The notes under the pieces: generated by a model | Database searches by the model: none | What the model was told of the DNA's origin: nothing | What the model saw: the letters and a program-made list of their open reading frames with translations, nothing else | Assembly (NCBI GenBank): GCA_019973155.2 | Contig: BPQB01000025.1 | Span: 186,001-250,000, forward strand | Direction of reading: 5' to 3' | DNA length: 64,000 bases | Origin: Phanerochaete sordida | Lineage: Eukaryota > Basidiomycota > Agaricomycetes > Polyporales > Phanerochaetaceae | Program-made: the position numbers and the translations under genes | Shown: one piece after another, positions 26,081-37,765 of the stretch | Layout: each line of letters begins with the position of its first letter | Position numbering within the stretch: position 1 is the first letter of the stretch

Positions 26081-27850
26081 ATGGCCAGCACCCAGCCCTT
26101 GGCAAACGAGGCGCTCTTTGGCCCGCCCTCGCAGCCCCTCCGGATCTCGGATTTCATCCAGGAACTTTCCCAGACGGTCTCCGTGTGCGCCCACTCGGCC
26201 GACTCGATCCCACGCAAGGCGCAACACACCTGCGCGGGGCAACCCGATGAGCCACAGCGGTCATCGATGACAGATGAGTGCAGGTGCGTGTCCCCTGTTC
26301 TCTTCCGGTCGGACGTGCCCTCCGCGGTCTTCTCTCCAATCTTTTCTGCACATCCCCATGGATGTTAGAGTGTATCAGCTGCGGCCTAGATGACGGAGGC
26401 CTCACCCCTCTCGTGCACATCTTTCTCTAACGAGCTGGGGGCAATGCCTTGCAGCAGAGGAAGGAATGGCAGCGGGGAGGAGAGATTCACGTCGTCTAGG
26501 GCCCTGCTGATCCGGCCTAAACTTTGTCTTGTTTTCGAGAGGACGACCCCATGGATATTCTTTGATCTCCCGCTGACCTGTGGGGCACCAGAGCAGCGTG
26601 CAAGATCTCCAAAAATCCTTGGACGATGTTATCACCGATCCGCGCCTTATGGCGCACGTCATGAAGACGCATGAGATGTTCACCCAATCGATACATGACA
26701 CCGCCGAGCTGTCTGGCCGGAAGAAAAGAAAGCGGGCCGCAGTCGACGAGCTTGCGCACGAGCACCCAGAGGTCCTTGCGCTCAGACGTTCGCTCGAAGC
26801 CGTCCGTCTCAAGAGCTGGCCGTGAGTCCCGGCGGAATGGAGCGCGCCACCGATGTCTCACCCGTTCTCAGGCTCACTCTTCACTCGGCCCTCTTCATCC
26901 GCCCGCCCAAGCAGTCAGATCACAACACGCTGCACACTACGGTGCGCCTCGTGCCTTTTTAGTGCGTGCCTAGCAGCCACCGACTGACCTGCCTCATCAG
27001 AAATGTTTGTCTCTGCCTGCCACTGTATCAGATCCTCGCGAAGCCCTTGTGTTTGTGACAGTGTACGACCGTTTGACGTGGGGACACAAGCTCCTGTCGC
27101 GTTCGTCCCAGCACGTGCTGCTGTCCTCGCACACCCTCGGCGACCTCTTCGACGTGATACCTTGCCCGTCGAACGAGATTCCCGAGCCCCCGACTGCCAG
27201 CTCCAGCGGGACATGGGGAGAAGCGTCTGCCCGAGGCAGTTCTGGCTCGGTGATCTGCCTAGAAGATGTGGCGTATGGTGATGGACAATCCGAGCAGGAC
27301 TATTCCGAGTATGCGTCATTTCTTCTTCCCCTGCATCGTGTTCCCCACTGATCGGCCTGTCTCAGTCGTCTGCTTGAGACCCTGCGGTTTCTCCCCGAAG
27401 ATAAGCGTGCGGCATTGCAGAAGGGCCCTCCCATGCACGATGCCGCCTTCCGCACCCTCCAGATCAGGCTCCACCGCCCTTACTGGCTCTGCCACGCCGG
27501 AGACTGTGAGCACTTCTTCGTGATTGAGCACCTCAGGTCCGCGTGCTTCTTTTTCCGTTCCCCGCGGACCAGCCGGCTCATTCGTTTGCTGCAGGGCCTA
27601 CCATCCGTCGGATCCCCCAGTTCCCAGCTTCCCACTGACAACGCAGATCACGCCGCGGTTGCTGGAGAACTGCAAGGCGTGCAACAAGGTGCCGGCGGTG
27701 TACGCGGTGAACGGGGACATACGCCTGGGCGAAACTCCGTTCGTCATCTGTGCCCCGTGCTGGCGGTGGATGGGCCCGCCGAAACCGGAACACGCGGACA
27801 AGGTCCAAGTAGTTCCGTTGCCCAAACACGAGTTCGGATGGCATGGATGA
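26081..27850 (+). CDS. SNAPC3: SNAPC3/SNAP50-like subunit of the snRNA-activating complex
   Basis: Predicted promoter-recognition subunit for snRNA genes. Exon model: 26081-26283, 26379-26412, 26592-26821, 26872-26941, 27001-27308, 27366-27536, 27595-27850; 424 codons in phase. The C-terminal zinc domain is clear: YWLCHAGDCEHFFVIEHLR then YHPSDPP, and the pair CKACNKVPAVYAVNGDIRLG with ICAPCWRWMG. Upstream the family motifs HTLGDLFDVIPCPSNEIP and VTVYDRLTWGHKLLSRSSQ are present. Two joins are uncertain. The intron 26413-26591 is long for this genome and could hide a small exon. At 26942 the donor could instead be 26951; the strongest-looking donor, near 26962, would create a stop. Identity of the C-terminal half is firm. 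Confidence 0.87.
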
Positions 27851-28221
27851 GACCTCTGGCCGCAAACTCCTTCCTGTAGTGTCGCATATCCTATTTTGAG
27901 AGGTGTACCCGATATCTCTATCAGGAACATGATTCTGCTGCAAATCTGTGCTCTTGGAACCGCTACTGAGCCCGCCACCGTGAAATTGGGCCCAAAGTTG
28001 CTTCTGCCCTCCGAGAGCGCTTCAGAACAGAAGCGCCCGTAATTAGACTTCGCGTTCTTCGCGTCTGCTGCCCGCCACCTGCGCTCGCCCCGCTGAGCTC
28101 TGGCCCTCGTCTACGTCTACCCTACGATGCTCTGATACCCCGCGCTTGCTCGACGCCCCGACTGATACCTGCTTGACTCGTTCTGTACGCTATTCACGGC
28201 CGCCTGCGCTGAGCCCCGCCG
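27851..28221. other. Intergenic, promoter of the Tfb4 gene
   Basis: 371 bp between two plus-strand genes. Pyrimidine-rich toward its end, with no gene or clear TATA box seen. Confidence 0.5.
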
Positions 28222-29617
28222 ATGGACAAAGCCTCGCACCTGGGGGTCGTGCTCGACCTCTCGCCCAAGCAATGGCACCTCGCCGCACAGCCGAGCAACC
28301 CACATCCGGTCACGCTTTCTGTTTTTCTCTCGCACCTCCTAGCGTTCCTCAACGCGCACATCGCGTGCAAGGACGAGAACAGCCTCGCGCTGTTCGGGGC
28401 GCTCCCCGGACGGAGGTGTGTGTGCTGCTGCTGCACCCGAGGGCTCATGGAAAGCTGACGGGGCACCGGCTGTAGCGCAATGCTCTACTCCTCCACGATG
28501 CCTGTGAACGAAGAGGAGATCGAGCCGGCGGACGCGAATTCGTATCGGCCATTCAAGGTCATGGACTCTGCGATTATGAAGCACATTGCAGAAGAGATCG
28601 AGGCCCTTGGGGAAGCTGAAACTGAAGGTGCGCCGCCTTGTACTCGCTCAAAGTGTTGTGCTGACCATGAATACCAGAGCCCATCGGCTTTGTTGGGGCT
28701 CTGACGAAGGCGATGTGCTGTGTGTGTCCTCTCTGCCTGAACGACACAATCCGCTGACCGAGATGCTGCAGACATCAACAGAGTCACTAACGGCGCGGGC
28801 TCAACAAGCTCAGCTGCGCGTAATGACGACCCCGCGGGCCTTGCGGACCCGCGAATATTGGTCATCTCCGTGTCGCCTGACCAGTCGTCGTCGTATATCC
28901 CCGTTATGAACTCTATCTTCTCGGCGCAGAAGCTTGTGCGTGCTCGTGCGTGAACAGCAGCGTGTAAACCTGACTATCTGTGCAGAAAGTCACGATAGAC
29001 GTATGCAAGATCTTTGGTGGCGAGAGCGTGTTCTTGCAGCAAGCTGCCCACCTCACAGGTGGTTCGTACATTGACATAGACCGACCAGATGCCGTCCTCC
29101 AATACCTTATGGTACCGCCACAGCCTATATTCTCATGAACGACCACATGCTCACGAGCTGCAGATGTCCTTCCTCCCACCACCGGGCCTCCGCCAGCTGA
29201 TGTCCGTACCCACACAAGACAAGATTGACTTCCGGGCGGCATGTTTCTGCCACAAGAACATTGTCGACATCGGCTTCGTCTGCTCCGTCTGCCTCTCCAG
29301 TAAGTCCTATTTCCACCGTCCATCTCGCTGCTCACACGCGCCGCCCAGTCTTCTGCCAGCCCGTGCCCGTGTGCTCGACCTGCCGCACCAAATTCCCGAT
29401 CAAGACGCTGCAGCGGCTGAACGCGTCGCGCCCGAACGCGGCGCCCGGCACACCGGCGCGTGCCGCCACGCCTGCACGCGCAGCCACGCCCGCGGCGCCC
29501 GCGAACAGCCTCCCGCGCTCAACGAGCATCAACCCGCACGCAGTTCCGCGAAACGCGAGCAACGGCAGCATCGGCGCGGCGAGTCCGCCGATGCATATGA
29601 ATGGCGGGCCCCGGTGA
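28222..29617 (+). CDS. TFB4: TFIIH core subunit Tfb4/p34
   Basis: Structural subunit of TFIIH, which serves RNA polymerase II initiation and nucleotide excision repair. Seven exons: 28222-28415, 28476-28627, 28678-28719, 28772-28935, 28986-29111, 29164-29299, 29349-29617; 361 codons in phase (360 residues against about 340 in yeast). A von Willebrand A-like fold is visible: VVLDLSPKQWHLAA, SVFLSHLLAFLNAHIACKDE, ILVISVSPDQSSSYIPVMNS, VTIDVCKIFGGESVFLQQAA and LTGGSYIDIDRPDAVLQYLM. It is followed by a C-terminal zinc ring: ACFCHKNIVDIGFVCSVCLS and CQPVPVCSTCRTKF. The C-terminal tail is an Ala/Pro/Arg extension with PARAATPARAATP repeats beyond the usual end. Confidence 0.95.
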
Positions 29618-29748
29618 CTGTGGTAGGAGAGGGCAGGTCAGCGCTGCAGGGAGAGCGCTGTGATGTATATGGACGAGGTGGCTTCTCTGCACGGCGTGGG
29701 CCTGCGGAGGATCATTGCCTAGAGGTGGTGTATGGGCGTGAGCAATGC

Positions 29749-31218
29749 TCAGATCGTCTGCCGAGTCTCGCTTGCCTTCGGTTTGGGGTCGAGGCTAGAG
29801 GCATAGGCTATTGCCATGCTCTGGGAAGTGAAGCCGCACCATAGTCGCGCTGCCGACCTTCTTGAGTATGGTATGCAGACAGACATGCGCTGGCAAATAC
29901 TCACGATGCGTTCTACCCTCGTCGTCTACCTCCTTGACGAGTAGGATGACACCGGCAAGAGGCTCTGGCTCGCCTTGCATACGGGAATGGTCTGTCATTG
30001 CGTTCAGCCTGTGACTAGCACCGCATAGCGTGATATTGACCGTAGAATTCGGAGAGCCTGCGCTGAAGGACCTCATGCGTATCACCTTCTGGCTCCTTCA
30101 TGCAGTCTTCGCATATGCGCCTTGCGAGCATCTCACGAACGATGAATTCACCAGATCCTGGTACAACAGCCTTGAGTATGCTTCGAGCAGTCCGGAAACA
30201 TGGCGTACCTGAAATGCTGCATGCTACGCCAGCCCCTGCAGGCTCATGAGCAATTTGCTGCGCCCAGCAGCCCGCACCGTAGATCGCAGCCTCGCCAACG
30301 CGCCCGGGGTACTTAAGGAGGAGCCCGCCGCTGAACCGTGTCATAAATTTGCTGGTCATATTCGCATCGTGGTACGCACCTTGATACACCCGCTGCAAGG
30401 CCGGCTTGGCGGTCCCACACAACAGCGCCGACGGTATCCTGGACCCTGCGTAAGTCCTGTTTGTCGTGGGCCTGCACATTGTCGCTGAGTGCTGCGTCGA
30501 GCCGCGTCTTCCACATCTGCCACTCTGCGCGTGCGCGGTTGGAGACCAGAGTGTCTGGAGCAACACACACGATGCCCCGCTCCTCGGCGAAGGCGCGAGC
30601 ACCGCTTGAGACGAGCATTCTGCTTGCGAGGTCAGCAAGGGGCTTCGGCGGACACGTAGCAGCGCCTACGTTGGTCTTATTCTCCCAAGCGGATCCGGCT
30701 CCCTTGAATGGTCGAGGACTGCACGCGCAGCTCGTATGGGATTCTTCACGCCTACAAACAGGCTAGGCATGTAAGAAAGTGTGACTCTGGGAGATGGACC
30801 GGCACGAATATCATACCTGAAAGAGCTCCAACGCTGCCAAAGTCGCCCGTTCGACTGTCAATTACTGACGCATCGCATTCGACTGTGCCGTCCGTTGTTA
30901 GATTCGATCCAAAACCTGACGGGGGCGGATGAGTTATCAGGAGCAAGCGGCGGTCCAGAGGGTAGTACCTGCATTGAGGTTCGGATCATCCTCGAGAGCC
31001 ATTACAGAGTCTTCGACTGCGTCTAGTGCGGGGCATCCACACAGCAATTGGGCTAGCGCACGCTTGCAAGCCCTGGGATATCTCGGTGTTCATTCAATAT
31101 ACCAATTTATTTTTGGTGCTCACAATCTCATAGCCTTCTTGACTTCGTTTTCGGACTCTTCAGAATGGTAGCCTGCGCCTCCATGCACGGCAATGAGGAC
31201 AAAACCTGGCTGAGACAT
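29749..31218 (-). CDS. Isoaspartyl peptidase/L-asparaginase-type Ntn hydrolase, possibly frame-broken near its 3' end
   Basis: N-terminal-nucleophile amidohydrolase that matures by self-cleavage before a Thr. Exons: 31124-31218, 30969-31072, 30817-30915, 30670-30751, 30380-30619, 30209-30330, 30041-30157, then pieces down to 29749. Motifs: VLIAVHGGAGYH at the N-terminus, GFGSNLTTDGTVECDASVID, RTGDFGSVGAL, VKNPIRAARAVLDHS. The predicted catalytic Thr is at residue ~189 in DTVGAVVWD, then GGLLLKYPGRVGEAAIYGAG. The C-terminal piece reads WCGFTSQSMAIAYASSLD. Between ~30010 and 30060 the frame changes with no intron longer than ~32 bp available, which suggests a frameshift or a splice choice I cannot see. 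The 5' region is bordered by repeat B. Family call is firm; functionality is uncertain. Confidence 0.82.
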
Positions 31219-31309
31219 GCAGTATCGTCGGGCTGCAGGCACGGTCGCGGGAACACGTCGACGGTCAAGAGCAAATCTACGCCTTCCTAAACGAGTCGAC
31301 TCGGTATCC

Positions 31310-33215
31310 TCGTTACGTAATCAAAGCATTTCCTGACTCTGAGCCCGCTGCAGAGAAAAGTCATCTCTCATTCTCTGACCACTGCGCGCAGTGACACGCG
31401 ATATCAGGCATATCCGAAAGGCCTTTCCGTCAGCCTACTTTATAATCAGCCTATCGCGTCGAGCAACCCTGCTCATGCTCGACGATCGGAGCCTGGGCTA
31501 CTTCAATAAGCGAGCTGACAGTGCTGCAGCCCCTGGTCACCGCGCGATGTATAATTATGTATCAAAGTTGTCTGACCTGACAAGAATCTGACAATGCTCT
31601 GGTGCCGAAATATAAGCTCTCAAACAGCTTCCATGCATGCGCAAGCTCTTGCAGGACCCGTGAGGGTCTGCTCTACTCGGGAATTCCGCTTCGGCTTACC
31701 GCCGATGCATTCCAGAAAACTCTCTATTATGAGGGTTCGAGATTGTGCGAGCTATCTTGAAGCCATAATTAACTGTGGCGCGTATCATCGCGAGATTCAT
31801 TCACGAGATGAAGAGTAGAGACCGATCCGTATGGGGGTTTAGAGCTAAACGATTGATAGACAGTGCAATAGGCACCGGTGTGTGCACGCGCATCAACGGC
31901 GTGCCTACTTACGATATCTACCTCATAGCATCTTTCCAGACCTAAACTTTCTGTATTTATTCTCACTGCTGTCGAGAGGTCGACGCAATTGCAACTTAGG
32001 GTTTGGAAGTGTGTACGTACAATCTTCTCGTAGCACTGTTTACTCGTCGTCGGACACCTTTCGCGACTTCGTCGTGTCTTAGCCGAGAGCGAAGCGTGTG
32101 GCGTCGTTATGGCGCGGATACACAAGAACTATGTCGCTTCGCCACCTATACCAGGATAACTTCGCTCCAGCAGCTCAACGTAAGTTTGTTCGCGATGCAT
32201 CGTCACCCCAGTCTATTACTGATCTCGATAACTCCAGTTCGTTCGCATAGCTCCTATCGCACAATACAATGAATGCTGCGATACCTCCGAGCCGCAATGC
32301 CTCCCAGCTGCACGATCGCAGCGCTGAAAGGGTCTGCGAACGTTCCTGCACGCACCTCCCGCGGGCGTGCGGAGTAGCTCGCACGCCCTGAGATGGCCCT
32401 GCGCGTGAGCACCGCTGCCGTTCTCGACGTGCAGTGCGCACCCACAGTGCACACCGGCCGCCGTCTCACGGCACTTGTGCGGCAGAACCCACAGGGCCAA
32501 CAGCTTCGCTGCCCGACGCCGTCCCGCGGCAGCGTCATGGCTGCATACTCGCTGCCTATCGCGGCACAAAGGCTGTGTGTGCACCACCGTGGGTGAATGC
32601 GACTGGCCTTAAGTCCGTAGGGTCTTCGGAGGAATCTGATGCAGCGATCGTAGCGGCCCCATGCGTTGGGAGCGGCGGCGGAGAATCTGCAGCGGCCCTG
32701 CCGGCGGATGTGGAGGAGCAGAGGGTGTGTGAAGCGGGCGAGGAGCTTCCCGAGCCTGATCACGGTAAAGTCCACGCGCTGTTCGGGCATACCGACGGAA
32801 GACGAGGGTCTTGCAATTAATCAGGAAGTACAACACAGCAGCCTAGACATGGAAACGATGTATTTGACAGGATCCTAGAGCGACCTGGATGCAGATGACA
32901 CCGAAACACGAGGACAAGTATCGAACCAGACGACGGGCACTGCAAGGCTAGTACGGGAAATCCTGTCGGAGCTTCGACGCAGCCAAAGGGCACCAGGCCC
33001 AAGTAGCAGAGCTGAGCGAGTGCGAGCTGTCTGATATAGGGGGAGCACGCGCTGATGCGACATCACCGTAGGGGAAGTCACCGCACCGGAGGATGCAGCG
33101 ACGCCAAGTGAGTCAGTGGACCGCATCCACAAACGGCAGAGTGGTCGAGTGCAGCTGCGCTAGAGGATGGTGAGACAAAAGAACATGGGCATCATGGCAG
33201 GTCGACATACCAGCA
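31310..33215 (-). repeat. Repeat copy B, inverted relative to copy A at 14695-16655
   Basis: Reverse-complement partner of copy A, about 1.9 kb, with matching landmarks in the same order (see copy A). It lies immediately upstream of the hydrolase gene that starts at 31218. It contains one 24-bp segment (near 32050-32073) absent from A, and copy A has about 30 bp near 15495 absent here. On the plus strand, 32670-32800 retains an open frame encoding EEQRVCEAGEEL and HGKVHALFG that copy A also keeps. No complete gene can be built. Edges are approximate. Confidence 0.8.
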
Positions 33216-34737
33216 ATCACACAGCTTATCCATGTGTGCGCCCGTGTGCGCCCCGTGTAGAGCCAGCGAATAGTCATCGGACCCGGCACTTGCCCTGTCC
33301 ATGCCCCGGCCCCCGCGCGGCAGACGGGTGAGAGAGCGCCCTACTGCAGGCGCTGTCCATGTTGCGGTGGCACTTGCGCCGTCTCGCGGTGGCAACAGGC
33401 GCAATCATTGCTGCGTCCGCGCCATGCATAGGCCAGCCGGCCCGTGACTCGGTCTGACGACTAGTGATGCTGCCGCAGCGGGCGGAGTGGGCGGGCGGGC
33501 TGGCCGGTTACAGGTACCCACGGCGTGCCGTCGCACCAAGTCACTCCGCACCGGCCGAAGGCCGTGGCCGACGGGAAAGGCTATCGATATTCGGTAGCAT
33601 TGGGGCAAGGCAGCGCAGCTGGAGCGGGTCAGACGCCCAACTCAAGAGGGCACACGATAGGTTATCGGCGTGCCGGTTCAATTCCTAGTAGGGAGCCCAG
33701 GAAGAGCTACCGTTGCCTGGGAGCTGTACGCCAGCGGGGATGCTCAGCATGGCGTGCTCATCAATTGAACGACTTGGGTGATGGTACTCACGGTTTACGC
33801 TCTTTTGCTCTGCCACAGCGAGAGCGATACGCGAAGCGCACCTCCGCAGGGGAAGCCAGCACTATAGCTGCGGCTTACTTCGAGAAGCCTGCTACGGCGG
33901 CGAGCCTACCCCACTGCCTGTGGTAGGCACTGGGTCTTCATTCTGACTGTGACGCCAGAAGCAAGGGAGGCGGTGACGGGCATACCGTAGGCCTTCTGGG
34001 CAGCTGCGGATTGGCCTATCGCTCGCCGAACGATGCAACTGCGGGCAGGAACAAGGCATGAAGGCCAAGCCTGAAGACGCACGGATGGACAGGCGAGGCA
34101 TGGCTACGTCGTCGGCCCGTCAGACATCGTACAAGGTCGCGAGGTGCAGTTTGCCTTTGCATGGAGAGGCAAGGCGTCTGTCCGGACCCGTGTGAACAGA
34201 ATGCGCGAGGAGAGGACAGACAGAGTCAAGACAGTGCAATCTTTTTCGAAGTCGAGTCATGTTGACCGCGGAAGACGATGAGCGAGCCAGAGGGGTTGAT
34301 CACGATCCGCGAGGTCACCATGAGTGTATCGATAGGCTGCCAGCGGGACGCGAAAGACGCAAGAATTAGGTCGCAACGCTGTGCTATCTCTGACGTGCAG
34401 GGGATAGTTGCCCTGTCGAGCGGTGGGGATCGCGACGATGACTGCGAAGTTGCGCGCACGCTTTCCGCGATGCAAGGGTGCGGAGGAATGGCGACAGGAG
34501 GTTGGGCATCGGCGAGACGGAACCTACACTGCCTGAAAGATGAACAGCCCGCAGGCGAGGAGACAAGGGAGCGGGCGCGGGCGCGGACTCGAGGACGGGC
34601 TGGCGGTGAGAGGCGTGACTCGGCACCGCCCCGAGGGGCCCACCATCGGCCGTGACGGGTGACCGGTCACGGGGCAGGCGCCCGGGAGAGGTGATTTGAG
34701 TCTGACTCCCGCTCGCCGTGCGGTGACTCCTCCGCCG
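33216..34737. other. Gene-poor spacer upstream of the cyclin gene
   Basis: 1.5 kb, GC-rich in parts, with no ORF having family features. A tRNA-like word, ggttcaattcc near 33675, was examined and not supported. The last 200 bp are the cyclin promoter. Confidence 0.5.
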
Positions 34738-34744
34738 TATATAA
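34738..34744 (+). promoter_or_regulatory. TATA box of the cyclin gene
   Basis: tatataa lies in a GC-rich context about 198 bp before the upstream ORF and 420 bp before the cyclin ATG. It is the only good TATA box in the spacer. Confidence 0.6.
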
Positions 34745-34935
34745 CCCCTCTGTCGGCTTTCCCGCCCCTTGACCGTCTGCCCACGCCGTTTTGCACAGCG
34801 AACTCGTTCACGCCACCGCGATCCAAACACAGAAACCGCCAGTTCTTCTCCCCTCAGGCGAAGAACGGTAAACGCCCGGATCGTCCTTAAGTCAAGAGTG
34901 ACTTAGGACAGTCCGACCCTCTCAAACCTCTCGAA

Positions 34936-35082
34936 ATGTACTCGCCGCGCCTCAACATCGCAAGATACCCCCACCCGTCGTTCGCCGTCTCCGCCTCCAA
35001 GTCTCTCGTCTCCAGCTCGATTTTCAGTTCCATTGAATCCATTTTTTCGTCCACCACCACCGCCAATGCCAAGTTGATCTGA
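34936..35082 (+). CDS. Upstream ORF in the cyclin leader, 48 codons
   Basis: Between the TATA box and the cyclin ATG there is an ATG-initiated frame of 48 residues. It begins MYSPRLNIARYP, is very rich in Ser in its second half, ends at a TGA, and leaves 77 bp before the cyclin ATG. It is out of frame with the cyclin. I infer a translational control uORF; it might instead be a non-translated leader or part of an alternative spliced N-terminus. Confidence 0.5.
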   Translation: MYSPRLNIARYPHPSFAVSASKSLVSSSIFSSIESIFSSTTTANAKLI

Positions 35083-35159
35083 ATATACTGCCGCCCTAGT
35101 CTAGTTCGTTGAAATCCCAACTCAAACGTATTCTGCTTTCCGATTCAACATCGACCGAC

Positions 35160-37215
35160 ATGCACGCCGTTTCCCACTCTCTCGCCCATCGGGGCCCTGG
35201 CGCCTCGCGTGCCAGGTCCCGCTGGCAACCTTACACTGCACTTAATCCCACCTGCTCGACCCAACACTGCTCCCCTCTGTCCTATTTGCATACCCCCGCT
35301 TCGTCTGTTCTCTCCGTCTCGCCCTCTACGCACATCAGTCCCGTGTGGAACATCGACCCGACCCGCAAGCCCGCGCCTATCCCTTTTGCCGCCCAACCCC
35401 TGCAGCCGCAGCCGAATCCCGTTCGAGAGGCACAAAAGAACAAATGTGTAACTCGACTCGTCGGTGAGTGCGCGGTGTCTAACAAGCTTAACTAGCCGCA
35501 TCTTTCTCTGGGGACGAGCGGTGCTCATGAATTTGTGGCGTGCAACAGATCAGGCAGTCAAGTCGTTGTGTGATATCTGGCACCCAGAGAACGTCCCCCA
35601 GGAGTTTCGTGCCTGTCCTCAAGACAATGCAGCTGCTACACCCGCTTGCGAGAAGAAGATTCCGTCTGGTGAGATCCCCCTCATGCAACTCCCCCTGCGC
35701 AACACCCAGCTGCCGTCTCCCCGCTCGCCGTCAACACAAGCGTCACCCTTCTGCTCCCCCCCTCTCCCTCACCAGACGTCGTCTCCTGGCGGCTGCATCC
35801 AAGGTGATCATTTGATGCCGATTCGTGGTTTCGTCCACGAAGTTCTCCGTCGCTCGCGCACATCAACGGGTGTCCTGCAGACGGCGTTATGCTACCTGGA
35901 GGCCGTTCGTTCGAAGGTTCCAGGGATCCTTCAACAGGAAAACCTGAAGGCGTCACAGCCTGAGGCTTTCGCAACGGAATCCGCGGAGCGGATCATCCTC
36001 GCGTCTGCCCTGGAACAAGCCGACGCCGACGCCGAGTCGTCTCGCACCTGCGAGACCGAGTCAGGCATCTCGACGATGTCTGGGACGTCGACGGCTACGC
36101 TAGTAGACGTCTACATGCAGGAGCCTCTCACTGCGCCACCTACGGAGCTCATCACCAACGACGCGGACCCGGTCGTGCCTCCTCCTGTCGCCCATACTAC
36201 ATCAAAGAAGCCGTCGGCGCCGCTTCCTCCCCTTCCACCGTCGCCCTCTCCACTCCTTTGCCCGCGCCGGACTTTCCTCGCTTGCCTCATCCTTGCATCC
36301 AAATTCATGCAAGATCGCTCGTACTCGAACAAGGCCTGGGCGAAGCTGGCTGGCCTTCCTGCGCGGGAGATCGGTCGCTGCGAACGAGCCCTCGGCGAGG
36401 CGCTCGAATGGCGGCTCTGGGTCGGCAAAGGCCCGTCGACGTCTTCTGGCGCGTTATCTAGCAGTCTTCACCGCTCCGTCGCACGCTGCCGCAGTGAGAT
36501 TGTCGCCACGCGGAACCCGACGTGCTTCTTCCCGACTCCCACGACTCCCGCGCCGCTGTTCACGGCGCAGTGCCCCACGGCCCGGACGTGCCCCCGGGGC
36601 ACATCCAACCTCCGGCGCGCCGCGACGATGCCGAGTCTGGAGGCCACCCCCGGCGACGGCTTCCCGTGCACGGACGCCGGCCTGGCGTTCTTCGAACACT
36701 CCGACGTCGCGATGGAGGCGACGCTGGTCGCCGAGCCCGACATGGACGACTTCGCAGGGGCCCCCACGCTGTCTGCGCTCGCTGCGCCTGCGCGGCAGGC
36801 GGCGCTGTACGCGGGCGACGCGTCCTCGCCGTCGCTCTCGACGCCCGGGCTCGCGTACTCGCCGATGTCGACGACGTCCTCCGACGACGGCGACCGCGCC
36901 GCGCTTGCCGCGTGCCGCCCCTCCGCGCCCCCGACCGAGGCCGCCGGCACGAAGCCCTTCGCGGGCGACTTCGCGACGTGGGCGACCGGCGCCGCGGCGT
37001 ACCCCGGCAGCAGGTTCGCGGCGCTCGAGCCGTTCGTCGTCGACCCCCCGGCGCGCCTCCCGCCGCCGTCCGAGGCCGTCTCGAACCCCGTCCTGCTCGA
37101 GAGCTCCGTCAGCGACCTTCCCGAACTCCTCGGCTCGTTTGGACACGGCCACGTCGGCCCCGCGCATTTCTACCCTACGTCTCATAATTGGTCGGTGTCT
37201 GACTTCCAGCATTGA
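35160..37215 (+). CDS. PCL/Pho80-type cyclin
   Basis: Regulatory subunit for a Pho85-like kinase. Two exons, 35160-35463 and 35549-37215; 657 codons in phase. The intron join gives RLVDQAVKSLCDIWHPENVP. The first cyclin-box part reads RGFVHEVLRRSRTSTGVLQT then ALCYLEAVRSKVP. After an insertion of about 100 low-complexity residues the box resumes with RTFLACLILASKFMQDRSYS, NKAWAKLAGLPAREIGRCER and ALGEALEWRLWVGK. This split box is typical of Pcl-like cyclins. The C-terminal ~250 residues are Ala/Pro/Ser-rich, with acidic patches that may be kinase or degradation sites. The start is the first ATG after the upstream ORF. Confidence 0.88.
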
Positions 37216-37765
37216 ACACGATTGATTCGGAACTACGGACTGACTGCAACATTGGTGGTGGTGGTGGTTTCTCTTTTTCTCTCCTCTGTGTCTCTTCACT
37301 ACTTATTCTCGAGCTTCAATGTGTACATACTCATATCTCTTGTGCTCATTCACCTTCACTTTACCTGCTTTCCTGTTCCATGTTGTGTTGCCTCCTTGGA
37401 AGGCAAGTGTACTTGTGCTTTGTACAACAGTAGAAGCCCGGCTCTATGTCATCTATGGTCTACATGCCCACACCATACATGCCACGTCGAGCGGATGCCA
37501 CCGTGAGTCAGTCTCTGCTGTCGCCGCGCGCTCATGTTTCGTCTACGAATGCTCACGTCACGCGCGTCGTCACGGACAACCCGTCGTGCGGGCGTAGTCT
37601 GATACGATTGCGACCATCACGAAGTACAGCCATTACATCTTGCATTACATTGTGCTCAAGCTCGCGACCAGGTACCCAAGCAGATCCTATATCACAGGTC
37701 AGTCTGTATCCCACGGGAGACGTTCCTGATGTCCATCAAGCGGAAAACGGAGGCGGTGGCGGTTC
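37216..37765. other. Convergent intergenic region
   Basis: 550 bp between convergent 3' ends. T-rich at first, as in a fungal 3' UTR. No gene seen. Confidence 0.55.

Noticed and set aside
33640..33700. tRNA-like sequence around ggttcaattcct
   Set aside because: The T-loop word is present but the flanking bases do not form a five-pair T stem, and no D or anticodon arm could be placed on either strand.
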